From positions 9,870,891 to 9,934,890 of the forward strand of contig JAREIK010000801.1 in NCBI GenBank assembly GCA_029783825.1: a stretch of 64,000 nt of DNA. Reading direction: 5' to 3'. Origin of the DNA: Sapria himalayana (taxonomy: Eukaryota > Streptophyta > Magnoliopsida > Malpighiales > Rafflesiaceae). A program made the position numbers and the translations under genes. Below are positions 24,293-34,476 of this stretch, piece after piece. The notes under the pieces were generated by a model. That model was not told where the DNA came from. It ran no database searches and saw only the letters and a program-made list of their open reading frames with translations. Each line of letters begins with the position of its first letter. Position 1 is the stretch's first letter.

Positions 24293-24885
24293 TTTTCACA
24301 TATCATAAAATTTAGTATTATATATGGGACCTTGAACTAGAATTTTTTCTATCAATTGCCCAAGTTAATATGCTCGTCTCTCACTAGAATTACACTCAAA
24401 ATCTCACACAAACTTAACAAAAAAATACTTACAAAAAAAATTAATTACAAATAAAACTTTTATTCAGTATAACAATAAAAAAATTGACTTTGGTGAGAAC
24501 TGAGAACTCGCTTTTGTTAAGTTTGAATAAATATGTTGCATTTTATTTTGTTTTATATTATTTTATTTGTTTTTTTATTGTTTTACAGCATCTAACTTGT
24601 GTATTATCTCAGATCATACACAGAGGGCTTATATTGTATTCAAGCTTACTTTCATTTTTAATAAAAAATTTAACTTTATTATTTATTTCACACGTGCTCC
24701 TTCTCTCCTCCCTTTCTCCCCATTCAGAGCAAAGAAGGAAAAACCCTTGCCTTTCAGTAAAGAGTTTTCAAGTTTTATCTTATAAATCAAAACTTCACTT
24801 AATTTCTTATTAGCACTTTTAATTTGTTTTATTAATTTTCTAACAGGTAGAAAGAAAAAATGGAATGGAGAGAGCATAAAAATAC
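24293..24885 (-). mobile_element. Probable Gypsy 5' LTR remnant
   Basis: By position next to the primer site this should be the 5' LTR. It is AT-rich, and its outer boundary is not visible. No matching 3' LTR remains, because the element is cut off near 17500 at its other end. It stops just short of the SHPRH exon 1 donor at 24895. Confidence 0.4.
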
Positions 24886-24895
24886 ATCCTCTTAC

Positions 24896-25716
24896 TTTGA
24901 TGGCTTAATGGCTTCATAAAACTCAGCAACATCAAACGTCATATGTCTCATGGACTTAGAAGAGTCTTCTCTCATCTCTTCAAACAAGTTAATGTCCAAT
25001 TTAACAGATTCAGAATGTCCATATCTAGCATCAGATGTCATTAGTTCTGGACGCAACCAAGCCATAACATTTCTCATACTCTTCTTCCATACTTGCCTGG
25101 TGTTATCCAGAATGGAAGCACAAGCATCAAATGCTTTCTTCAATATTTCCACCCGCACTCTCATGGAGAACTTATCGTCTAAACATTTATATTCTAGGAC
25201 CGGCCTCACAGTAAAAAACTTCATGCTCGTTAAGTGAACAAGACCAATAATGCCATCGTCCGGCCAATCGAAACTCCCTGATAAAATTACGGCTTGCACT
25301 TCTTTACTCTGGACGGTGCATTTCTCAATGAATTCCAAACATATATCACTTGAAGAAAACACGGGGCAATGACCCAACTTAATGCGATGAAAAACAAATG
25401 AATTAGCATTACAAATTCGAAACCTTAAAGAATACTTTGTGTCCGTATAAAAATTTTCATCAATTCTGAAGCTCTGGTACCCTTCACCTATATTTAAGTC
25501 GTTCAAAACAACCTCTGACAAATCAAGGTGCTCGTTTGATCCCCAACTATTCCGATTAACTTCCACATAATATGTACTTTGAATGCTGCAAGGCTCGTTA
25601 TCTTCCAAATTAGGTTCAGATGTTTTAAGTTTATCCAATTCCGTTTCCACAGAACAGTTCTTAGATGTTGTTACAGCATGGGACCATTTTGGAAAGGCTT
25701 GCTTTCTCCTGCCCAT
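24896..25716 (-). CDS. SHPRH: SHPRH exon 1: N-terminal region
   Basis: The exon starts at ATG 25714-25716 (MGRRKQAFPKW); this start is preferred over an upstream in-frame ATG because plant SHPRH proteins begin MGRRKQ. It encodes 273 codons plus two bases. Recognisable SHPRH stretches include TYYVEVNRNSWGSNEH, RIKLGHCPVF, VILSGSFDWPDDGIIGLVH, TRQVWKKSMRNVMAWLRPE, LMTSDARYGHSE and a final VAEFYEAIKPSK. The donor is CAAA/GTAAGAGG. No stop or frameshift is present. The product of the full gene would be a nuclear SNF2/RING E3 ligase acting in DNA damage tolerance; the RING is encoded by exons beyond this window. A stop at 24892-24894 reads into the intron and is not the true end. Confidence 0.9.
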
Positions 25717-26182
25717 CTTTAGGATCAGAATCAGACTCTGGTCCAGAAGACATGAAGAATATAACCCATACTTCGACACGCAGGAAACGATGCCATTGCC
25801 AGGGGAGTAGAGTAGAGGTCTTGAGACACATAATAAAAGATCACATTTAGAAAAAAAAAATAAAAACAAATAATATATATAACAATTAACATCAGCATTT
25901 AAAAATTAAAAAAAAAACTTAATATTTCCTTTTTCCGAAATAATATATATACTATTTTCGCAAACAGTAATATTTATAAATTGTAAAAAAATAATGTGTA
26001 TATTTATAACTACTATAATATGTATATATATAACTTATTGCAAATAAAGTATCAAACATATACATTTATATTTATCATTTTTTTTGTTTTAATTTAATGT
26101 TTTCAAAAATATTTTTAATACCAAATAGAATCTCATATCACATTGTGCCTCGAGTAAACCACTCGAGTCTAGAGGAAAATAT
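25717..26182 (-). promoter_or_regulatory. Upstream region of SHPRH
   Basis: AT-rich sequence upstream of the exon 1 start. An in-frame reading continues to 25869 but its residues are not SHPRH-like, so it is taken as 5' leader. No single TATA box or transcription start can be assigned because AT-rich motifs are everywhere. Confidence 0.35.
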
Positions 26183-26402
26183 ATTTCTTACATCCCAATG
26201 ATAATAAGAGTTTTGTATGGAAATAATGTATTTAAAATAAAAAATTCAAAATTAAGTTTAGTTTCAAAAAAATGCCCAAGCAAGAGTTTTGCTACATCCC
26301 AAAAAAATGCCCATACAAAATAATGTATTTTGTATGGAAAATAATGTATTTAAAATAATGTATGAAAATATTTCTTACATCCCAATGATAATAAGAGTTT
26401 TG
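26183..26402. repeat. Locally duplicated block with a 33-bp identical pair
   Basis: A 33-bp sequence beginning ATTTCTTACATCCCAATG is identical at 26183-26215 and 26370-26402; between them GTATGGAAA(T)AATGTATTTAAAAT also repeats and AGAGTTTTGCTACA occurs once more at about 26286. The perfect identity suggests a recent local duplication. Confidence 0.8.
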
Positions 26403-26559
26403 CTACACTGTTTTGTCTGAAAACAGTGTAGCAATGCTTATCGTTGTGAATGGTGGTCATTGCCACGTTGATTTTTAAAAATCATAGGCCAGCATTGTGA
26501 ATGACTACTATTAAAAAAACTGTGGAGAACTCATTACGCCCCTAGCCCCTCACTCCTCA

Positions 26560-26800
26560 CCCCACCCCATGCCCCTTGCCCCTCACCCTCTACCCTCGCT
26601 TGTCTCTCGTCGCCCGTCTACCCTCGCCCGTATCCTATTGCTCATCTATCCTCACCTCTTGCCCCTCTTTTCCCGCCCCTCTTTTCCTGCCAGTCTCCAG
26701 AAGATCCTTTGTGGAGCTCGAGGAGCTCCAATGAGCTCTAACGAGCTCAAGGTGGAGCTCCCTAAAGCTCGAGGAGCTCCGTCTAGCTCAAAGTGGAGCT
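26560..26800. repeat. Left arm of an internal large inverted repeat
   Basis: Pyrimidine-rich CCCCTC/CCCTCGCC sequence followed by TTTGTGGAGCTC blocks. It pairs with 27290-27435, where TCTCCAGAAGATCCTTTGTGGAGCTC-type sequence returns in reverse complement with scattered mismatches. Confidence 0.75.
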
Positions 26801-26886
26801 CGACGATGGCGCTCCTAGAGCTCCATCATGGAGCTCTACAGCAACGAAGCTCCTCGAGCTCCATGTCTAGTTCACTGGAGCTCAAT

Positions 26887-27254
26887 GAGCTCTTCCGTGG
26901 AGCTCCTACGAGCTCTTCCGTGGAGCTCCTACGAGCTCTTCCGTGGAGCTCCTACGAGCTCTTCCGTGGAGCTCCTACGAGCTCTTCCGTGGAGCTCCTA
27001 CGACCTCTTCCGTGGAGCTCCTACGACCTCTTCCGTGGAGCTCCTACGAGCTCTTCCGTGGAGCTCCTACGAGCTCTTCCGTGGAGCTCCTACGAGCTCT
27101 TCCGTGGAGCTCCTACGACCTCTTCCGTGGAGCTCCTACGACCTCTTCCGTGGAGCTCCTACGACCTCTTCCGTGGAGCTCCTACGAGCTCTTCCGTGGA
27201 GCTCCTACGAGCTCTTCCGTGGAGCTCCTACGACCTCTTCCGTGGAGCTCCTAC
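26887..27254. repeat. Minisatellite: 16 copies of a 23-bp unit
   Basis: The unit holds two GAGCTC palindromes separated by TTCCGTG and CTAC. Sixteen units run without any length change (368 bp). The only variation is the first hexamer, GAGCTC in ten units and GACCTC in six (units 6, 7, 11, 12, 13, 16). The array is in the loop of the surrounding inverted repeat. Because 23 is not a multiple of 3, all three plus-strand frames stay open as a 23-residue periodic pattern; these are not genes. Confidence 0.97.
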
Positions 27255-27289
27255 GAGCTCGAAATGGAGCTCGGGGTGCTCCCTCAAGC

Positions 27290-27435
27290 TCCACTTGAGC
27301 TCGTTGGAGATCGACGGAGCTCCACAAAGAAGCTCCTGGAGATGGGCAGGGGGAGAGGGGTGGGAAGAGAGGAGTGGGAAGAGAGGAGCGAGGGGAGATG
27401 GGTGAGGGAAGATAGGCGAGGGTAGAGGGATGAGG
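27290..27435. repeat. Right arm of the internal large inverted repeat
   Basis: Purine-rich GGGGAGAGGGGTGGGAAGAG sequence preceded by GAGCTCCACAAAGAAGCTCC; reverse complement of the left arm at 26560-26800. Confidence 0.75.
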
Positions 27436-28299
27436 AGCGTGTGAAACTCCAAAAAAATAAATAATTAATTAACATAATTTGATTTCTGGGAAAAATAGGC
27501 AATATGGTAATTTTAGAATAAGAAAAAAAATAACCGGAAAAATTTTAGAACCCTGATGATAAAATGGATGTTGTTATCGAATTCGTCTTGGAAAATATAA
27601 CTACGATGTCGAATTTCGTTAAATTCTGAGAAAGTCGGAATTTAGTTATATTTTTATTTATTTTAAATAATTATTAGAATATTTATGAAAAAAAAAACAC
27701 AAGTCACCGAAAGACCATGTCTCGACATCCGCACTTGGCTAGGCACGCGCGGACGCGGTCCAGCCAGCAGTCTAGGTGTCAAACAAAGAAAAAAAAAGTT
27801 AATTAATTAATAATAATAATAATAAATAAAAAAGAAAAAAATGTCAGGAATATGATAAAAGGAGAAGGCTGAAAAAAAAATGCTTCGACGACGGGAGATA
27901 GTGCAGAATAGAAAAAAATAAAAATATTCGTTGATTTTCTTTTGTTCATAACATATTATTTTGGAGTCGGAATAAAATAGTCCAAGAACTAAAATTATTC
28001 TACACGACGAGGTCTTCAGTTTGATATCAAATTTATAAAGTTTTCATGAATTTTTTCAAAAAGGTTGTTTTCTCTTAACAAAATTTCTTTATATTTAATG
28101 GCCATAAATAATTATGTTTTATTGAAAATGATTAATTGGTGAAATTTTTCGATATTTTGTTTAGTAAAAGTTAGTGCATGATGAATTGGATTTGGATTGT
28201 TATAATGTGTCTAAAATATCGGTTGAATTGGAAATGGCATAATTGTATTTCACGTGCACGAGAACATTCCATATACATGGGTGGGTGCATGATGTATAC

Positions 28300-28319
28300 C
28301 ACACACACACACACACACA
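28300..28319. repeat. (CA)10 microsatellite
   Basis: Dinucleotide run inside the Mutator-like element. Confidence 0.9.
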
Positions 28320-28664
28320 TACATACATATAAAGGTACATGGTACATAGATTGTATTTGGCGAACTAGAATTGGGACAACATCCAGAGTGAGCTATGCGG
28401 GATTTTTATGGAATATGACTATTATAAATTTGTGAACTCGAATTGAAACAATATCCAGGCTGAGTTACACGGTGATTTTTGGAAATATCCAAGGAAAAAA
28501 ATATTTTATCGGAGAAATATCCAATATGTTTTTTGGAGGAGATCCATATTTCTCGGAATAAATCTGAGAAAATCATATTTTATTCCGATAAAAGTCCAAT
28601 ATATTTTTCGGAGGAGGTCTAAATTTTTCGGAATAATTCCAAAAAAATATATATTTCTATAGAT

Positions 28665-28697
28665 AGATAGATAGATATATATATATATATATATAAT
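28665..28697. repeat. (GATA)n/(TA)n microsatellite
   Basis: AGATAGATAGATAG followed by a TA run, inside the Mutator-like element. Confidence 0.85.
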
Positions 28698-29391
28698 ATG
28701 TCACACTTGACTTCAGCATGTATGAGGAAGTCAATGAGACTCGGGAATATGAGCATATAAACATTTCATCCATAATTGCATTCATATATACATTATACTT
28801 GAATGGGCATAGATATATATGCATAATGTTTTACGTGCACTTAGGTAGAGGGTAACTCTGTAGGAATTTATCTCTACTGAGCTTTACTCACTTCGTTGCG
28901 GGACTCCTTTTCAAGTACAGGTCCAGGGCAGATGACATATCCACATATTGGATCACAAATGTGAAGGGAAGCCAGTTGTGGCTTAAATAATATGTTGTAT
29001 GTTTTTTTTATTCCATTGAGCAAATAAAATGGAAAAAATATATATGGTATATTTGAGAAAATTTTATTTTATTACACATTGTATTGAGTGATGGAATGAA
29101 TAGGGCATGCCTAGGGATGGGGTGTCCCAAGGCGAGGGGCGTAATGGGATATTCACGGTGTTTTCAATTGTTGACATTCACAATGTCGGACTCTAATTTT
29201 AAAAAATCAACATGGCAATGCCCGTCATCCTCAATGACGGGCATTGCCACGCTGTTTCTAGAAACACTAGTTTTTGCATATTTTTAAAGCTAGCATTGAA
29301 TTTTGGATTTTTTATTTTAAATATATTATTTTCGTACAAAGCTCTGATAATAGATAACTAGTGAAGAAAATATAAAAAATGTTATATTTAA

Positions 29392-29392
<1 letters not shown>

Positions 29393-29429
<37 letters not shown>

Positions 29430-29482
29430 TTATATATATTTATATTTATATTTATATTTATATTTATATTTATATTTATATT
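29393..29482. repeat. (GT)18 followed by a TATATT hexamer array
   Basis: A long GT run (29393-29428) passes directly into about seven copies of TTATAT. This lies just right of the Mutator-like element. Confidence 0.93.
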
Positions 29483-30087
29483 ATTGGGTCCGGCTAAGGA
29501 TGAAGCCCAAAAATTAAGATAATTTTACAAATTATTAGTATTCCAATAATTAGGTGAATTAGTTATATTTTGAACCATACAAATATAGCAATACTATTAA
29601 TTTTTTTAACTTTCATAAAATATAATTTATGCTCTGTTAAATTAAATTTTTGTCCAATTTTAATTTAAAAACTTGTAACAATTTTCCAATTAAATCCAAT
29701 TAAATTAATGTGTTTAAAATTTTTTCAAAAACAAAAAAAAAATTAAAAAGTCCAGTTAAATTCCTTATATTATCTGTCATATAAAAATTACATTTCCATA
29801 AATATAAATTTAAACTATTTCAGGTTTCAAATATATATATATATATTCTAAATTTATTATATGTCCAAACTTAAATTATAAATTCAAACAATTAATATAT
29901 GTAGTCTACCCAAATTGATAAAATTTATAAACATTCACATATAAATAATATAATATTCACTCCCAATTAATATTTTAGATTTTAGTAATTACAAGGACAT
30001 ACATAATAAATAAATTTGAATAAAAAAAGACCTAAGTATACATATGTGTTTCCAGTCTAATCATGAGTACTCGAGCACTGCACGATC
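29483..30087. other. No feature seen
   Basis: AT-rich intergenic sequence with no recognised element. Confidence 0.5.
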
Positions 30088-31522
30088 ACTAATTGAGATT
30101 AAACCCATTAATCGAGATATTACATGTGGTGTTAAATCATTTTTGCATCTTCATGTTTTCGGATGAAGATTAAAGTAAACTATTGACTACATACCTTTTT
30201 TTTATGTGCTCTCTACATACCTAATTCCTCCTCTCATTAATCCTTCTCTTATTTTGCGAAGAAGAAGAAGAATTGTGTGGGTTGTTCTCTTCCTCTATCA
30301 TTATAAACCAAAATATTAAAAAAATCAAATAGAGTATGTTACGTCCCTTTTACAAAAGTGATGTGATGTTTTTTCTTTTATTTTATATTTTAATTATTAT
30401 TTTTAATTTTATTTTATTTATTTTATATACATATATATATAATCAAATAATTAATTTGATTTTAATTCACATCAATTAATAAATTTAATTAATATAATTG
30501 TAATCAAATTAATCATCCCAATTTTTTACATATATATACTCTAAATAAATAAACAAAATCTTTAATTATACTTTAAATATTTCTCATGGTACAAGATTAG
30601 GTTATGGAATAAACTATTGCTAAAATAAGATTTGAGCTCTCAATGTAAATTATATTATACAATTTTCATTAATTATGATTCATTTTACTATAAAATTATA
30701 ATTGTACTCTCTTACTTATTCAAAACAATTTGAGTCTATGTTATTTAACACTTATTAAACTCTACATGTTAAGATTACAAATATTCACTAATTAAATTAA
30801 ATTATCGACAAATTAATTTAATCAATTTCTTATAATTTCTTTGATACATTCCACTTAACTTATTTGATATGCAATATCAAAATTCATCTGCAAGGTTTGA
30901 CAATATCAAATTTATAACTATCCTCAAGGTTGTATCAATAATTCATTTGACAAAACATAGATTTCATTCAATAATCAATATTTACCATATAGTTGATAAA
31001 GTTATTCAACTTACTAAGTTTATTAATCTATTTATAAATATTTCTCTTTATGAATCTAAATAACTATTAACAAATACACATGTTTAATAATTATTTCAAG
31101 ATTAAGAATAATAGTATTTATAATAATAATGGTGTATTTTTATTTTATATGTCAATATAAACCAATCACACCATGGTAGTCTTATTCAGTACACATAAGT
31201 GTACTTGCATAAGAAGTTAACATTTCATCATTCTTCATGGCCACGATAGACTTATTAAAATCTATAACCTTACTAAAAGAGTATCCAACTCCATCTAGAT
31301 TGTGAACAATAGGCCTATATTCTACAAGAACTGATAATTTAATCTTATGTGCATAAGTTAAATTCTATGCACCAAATCATCTACTATATAGAATAAATGG
31401 CACATGCATATCTATACAAACTCAACTCATTATAAATTTATTCATTAAAATAACAAAATGAATCCAACCAATAAAAAAGAAAATACTCAAAAATGACTTT
31501 AAATATAAACATAGTTCCAACA
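30088..31522 (-). mobile_element. 3' LTR of Copia element C2
   Basis: A direct repeat of 39147-40110 (shared GTGTTAAATCATTT, GACTACATACCTT, GAATTGTGTGGGTTGTTC and more). The element is on the minus strand, so its 3' LTR is at the left. The inner edge is well marked: minus-strand TGTTGGAACTATG starts at 31522 just after a purine tract. Length is about 1.4 kb. A related copy in the other orientation is at 43262-45005, and another fragment at 59790-60450. Confidence 0.78.
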
Positions 31523-31537
31523 ATCTTCCACTTAGAC
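31523..31537 (-). other. Polypurine tract of Copia C2
   Basis: Minus strand GTCTAAGTGGAAGAT immediately before the LTR start TGTTGG, the usual position of the plus-strand primer. Confidence 0.65.
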
Positions 31538-31539
31538 TT

Positions 31540-34457
31540 TAAGTCATAATGTCACATGTTTTATTTTCATTCCTTCCACATGTCTTTCAATATTGTTGCT
31601 AGTAACCTTTTTGTAAAAGATTAGGTTGTACACTAATAGTACTTTGGTCACCACTATATCTCATCTTTTGGGAGCTAATCCCTTATCTGATAGCCTTTTC
31701 CTCTTAAATTTGCTAACCAATGAAATGTGCTCCTGTTCTTTTGGGTGAGCTACTTCGTTCCTAAACTAATATGATCTCAATCTTTAGAATCAATATTTTG
31801 GGCTTTATAGAAACCAAAACTAAAATGGTTCATCATCACAAGTATAAAAAAAGGCCTAATTTCTCTCATTCTATTAGGAATTCTTACCTTTCAAGGGCTA
31901 GGGTTAGCTATATCTTTGCTTTTTCTTTGATACATATAGTCTTTCCTTCTTCTTTGATACATATAGTCTTTCCTTCCTTGGTCTTGTTGTACTATAAAGC
32001 ATAAAGGAAAGCATTATATATAATCTCAAGGCTATATTATACCTTTCTTGCGTCTATCACTACTATATCTAATTTTCTCATAATATCTCTTATTAGATTA
32101 TATTCACACTCAATGAATTTTGCCTTCTTATAAGTTTTAGGTTCCTACTTTAGTAATTGCTCCACAATTATTATAATAAAGTATAATAGGCAATTACATA
32201 GAATGAATGGTTGCCAGATCCATTAGAAAGTTTCTAAGCAATATTGCCTCCTTGGATGTCTCCAAGGTTACCACATATTCAGCTTCCATGGTGAAATCAA
32301 GAATACAAAATTACTTGATATTCTTAAAACTATTAGTTGTACTCATTAAGGTAACCACATAACCCAGTATGAACTTTCTTAAATTCTCATGTAATTGGAA
32401 ATCTAAATTTGTATACCCTATTAGTACAAGATTTCATACTTGATATACTAACATATAATCTCTAATTCTCTTTTGGTACTGGATTAAATGTTTTACTACT
32501 ATCCAATATTTTTGCCCAAGTTTAGAATGATATGTTTTGACCATGCCTATAGCATAGCATATGTTAGGTTTAGTGCAAAGTATTACATATATTAAGCTTC
32601 CTACTATAGATGCATAAGAAACTACTATAATCTTTTCTATCTCATCAAGTATTTTGGGAAATTAATTCTTTGATAGAGTAATTTTATGTTTAAAAACAAC
32701 AAAAAAACTTATCTTGGAATCTTGCATACTAAAATGTGTCAAGATTTGATTAATGACAAAAATATAGTTTTTTACGTCCATTTGTCAAACTTCATAGTTG
32801 TAATGAGTTGTGGTGGATAAAAAAATTTGTATAGACTTCAACAAAGCTACCATAGAAAAGGTCTCATCATAGTTGATTCCATCTTTTTGAGTGAATCATT
32901 TTGCAACAATCCTAGCCTTATAAGTTTCAATTTTGTCATATATTCCTTTCTCTCTCTTATAAATCCACTTGTACTCGATGAGTTTTATCTATTCAAGTAG
33001 TTCCATAAGATACTTAACTTGAATAGAGTACATAGCTTACATTTGTGATTCCATAGCATATTGTCAAAGATCCACATCTTCACCCCCAAGTGCTTCATCA
33101 TAATTATAGGGATCAATATCTACCTCATCATGAATTATATCATAAAATTTTTCCAATAGTGTATACTACGAAAGTTTATGAATAAGTCCCTCACTATAAT
33201 AAGATACTCCCCTCAATTGCACACCTTCAATAGTTCACTATGTAAATGTTGATTCTTGCAAACCATCATGATCATGACCCTCTGATTGTGTAACTAGCAT
33301 ATCAATGGCATGTTCACAAGGCTCAACATTAATACTTTCCTCAATAATCCTATCATTATGATGAGATAAAGAGATGTTTGGAATATTACCTCATGGTATT
33401 TCTTATTGTATTATTGGTATTGAAAGTGTTGAGAAAGTTTATCTCCTCTTAATTCCTCTAGAATAATCTTACTTATAGGCTTGTGATTTGTTATGTAGTC
33501 TTATTCTAAGAACTAAGCATTAGTATTAACAATGATCTTTTAATCCTCTGGATTATAGAACAAACTACCATTGGTTCCTCTGAGATATTCCATAAAGAAA
33601 CAAACTTATATTTTTAGTTCCAACATTTATGCCTTCCCATTTAGCACATATGCTAGGCAACCCCAAAGATGAATGTGTTTAAGACTAAGCTTATGCCTAG
33701 TTCACAATTTGGTTGGAGTAGTAGATAATGACTTAGATGACATCAAGTTCAGAACATAAACTACTATTTCAAACATACATCCATCAGAAAGAATCGGACA
33801 TTTCTAAATAACTCATTATTGAACTCACCATGTCCATAAGAGTTCTATTAATTCTTTTTTTGTCACACCATTCTATTACAGAACACTATGTGTATATAAT
33901 TGGGATGTAATCTCATATTTGAATAAGTAGTACTAAAACTCTCATTAAAGGTACTCGCCACCATGATCAAATAGTAGTGTCTTGAGATATTTATTGAGAT
34001 GCTTCTCCATTTTTTGTCTTATACTTTTTGAATCTCTCAAAGGTTTCAGACTTATAGTGGATCAAATAAATATATTTATACCTTAAGAAATCAAATTTAA
34101 TATGAAAAAAATACTAAAAGTTACATCTTGCTTGGATAGTCATGGGTCCACAAAAATTAGAATGAACTAGTTCTTGCTATTTTTTAGCTCTATAGTCATT
34201 GGCTATAAATGCTCATTTGGTTATTTTTCTTTCTAATCATGACTCATAGGCTGAAAGTATTTTCACTTCCAATGAACCTTTAGGTCTATTCTTAACCAAT
34301 CTTAAGGTCTATTTTACATTTATATGACCTAAGTGTAAGTGTCAGAGATATGTCTAGTCTAGTTCACATAGAAAGATTACTTTCTCTTACATGGTAAGAT
34401 ATTAGTATTATTCAATTAATATCATTGTATTGCAGGAGTGACAAAATTAATAATATC
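31540..34457 (-). pseudogene. Copia C2 pol relic (integrase, RT, RNase H)
   Basis: Minus strand, decayed but in the correct copia order from high to low coordinates: the integrase-to-RT linker with LKHIHLWGCLAYVL and FLYNPED-like text near 33540-33690; RT start with YKARIVAK and TQKDGINYDETFSMVA near 32840-32930; RNase H with AEYVVTLETSKEAILLRN at about 32235-32290. Numerous stops. A LINE interrupts the element at 34477, after which gag resumes at 36247. Confidence 0.82.
31918..31982. repeat. Short tandem duplication (about 29 bp, two copies)
   Basis: CTTTGATACATATAGTCTTT followed by CCTTC occurs twice back to back inside the Copia C2 relic. Confidence 0.85.
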
Positions 34458-34476
34458 AAGATTATCTTTCATTGAA
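34458..34476. repeat. Left target-site duplication of the LINE
   Basis: AAGATTATCTTTCATTGAA; its partner AAGATTATTTTTCATTGAA is at 36228-36246 (18 of 19 identical). Confidence 0.9.

Larger units (their letters stand above)
7085..24895 (-). other. SHPRH intron 1, about 17.8 kb, packed with transposons
   Basis: The donor on exon 1 (CAAA/GTAAGAGG at 24895-24890) and the acceptor on exon 2 (TGTAG at 7085-7089) define one intron. Joining gives an unbroken frame: EAIKPSK then SDPILVDDLP, the order of plant SHPRH proteins. The intron holds hAT derivatives, Copia relics, a Gypsy relic and two near full-length hAT elements, annotated separately. That it is truly one intron is inference from phase and homology; transcript data are not available here. 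Confidence 0.78.
26404..29268. mobile_element. Mutator-like (MULE-type) element with long terminal inverted repeats
   Basis: About 130 bp at each end (26404-26540 and 29136-29268) are imperfect inverted copies: CATTACGCCCCT faces AGGGGCGTAATG, CATTGTGAATG faces CATTCACAATG, and a TTGATTTTTAAAA block faces TTTTAAAAAATCAA. The ends are themselves partly palindromic. A 9-bp flank AGTTTTTGC (29269-29277) resembles AGTTTTGC (26396-26403, one base shorter), the size expected for a Mutator-like insertion, though AGTTTTGC also recurs nearby at 26288, so the exact edge is uncertain. No transposase is recognised; the interior holds a minisatellite in a large inverted repeat, microsatellites, and about 1.7 kb of unassigned sequence. 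A foldback-type element is the main alternative. Confidence 0.62.

Noticed and set aside
12500..24620. Similarity between about 12540-12600 and about 24535-24595 (TTTTATTTGTTTTTT...-type)
   Set aside because: Too short and too AT-rich to call a pair of LTRs.
24892..24894. TAA directly after KPSK as the stop of a 273-codon protein
   Set aside because: It lies in the donor site GTAAGAGG; SHPRH sequence continues in phase at 7084.
26887..27254. Regular array that might be taken for a CRISPR
   Set aside because: Units are contiguous with no unique spacers, and the context is a plant genome.
26569..27425. Long plus-strand open readings (up to 278 codons) with a repeating LLRALPWSSYELFRGAP pattern in three frames
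   Set aside because: They arise because a 23-bp tandem repeat without stops stays open in every frame; no codon bias, domain or splice context supports a protein.
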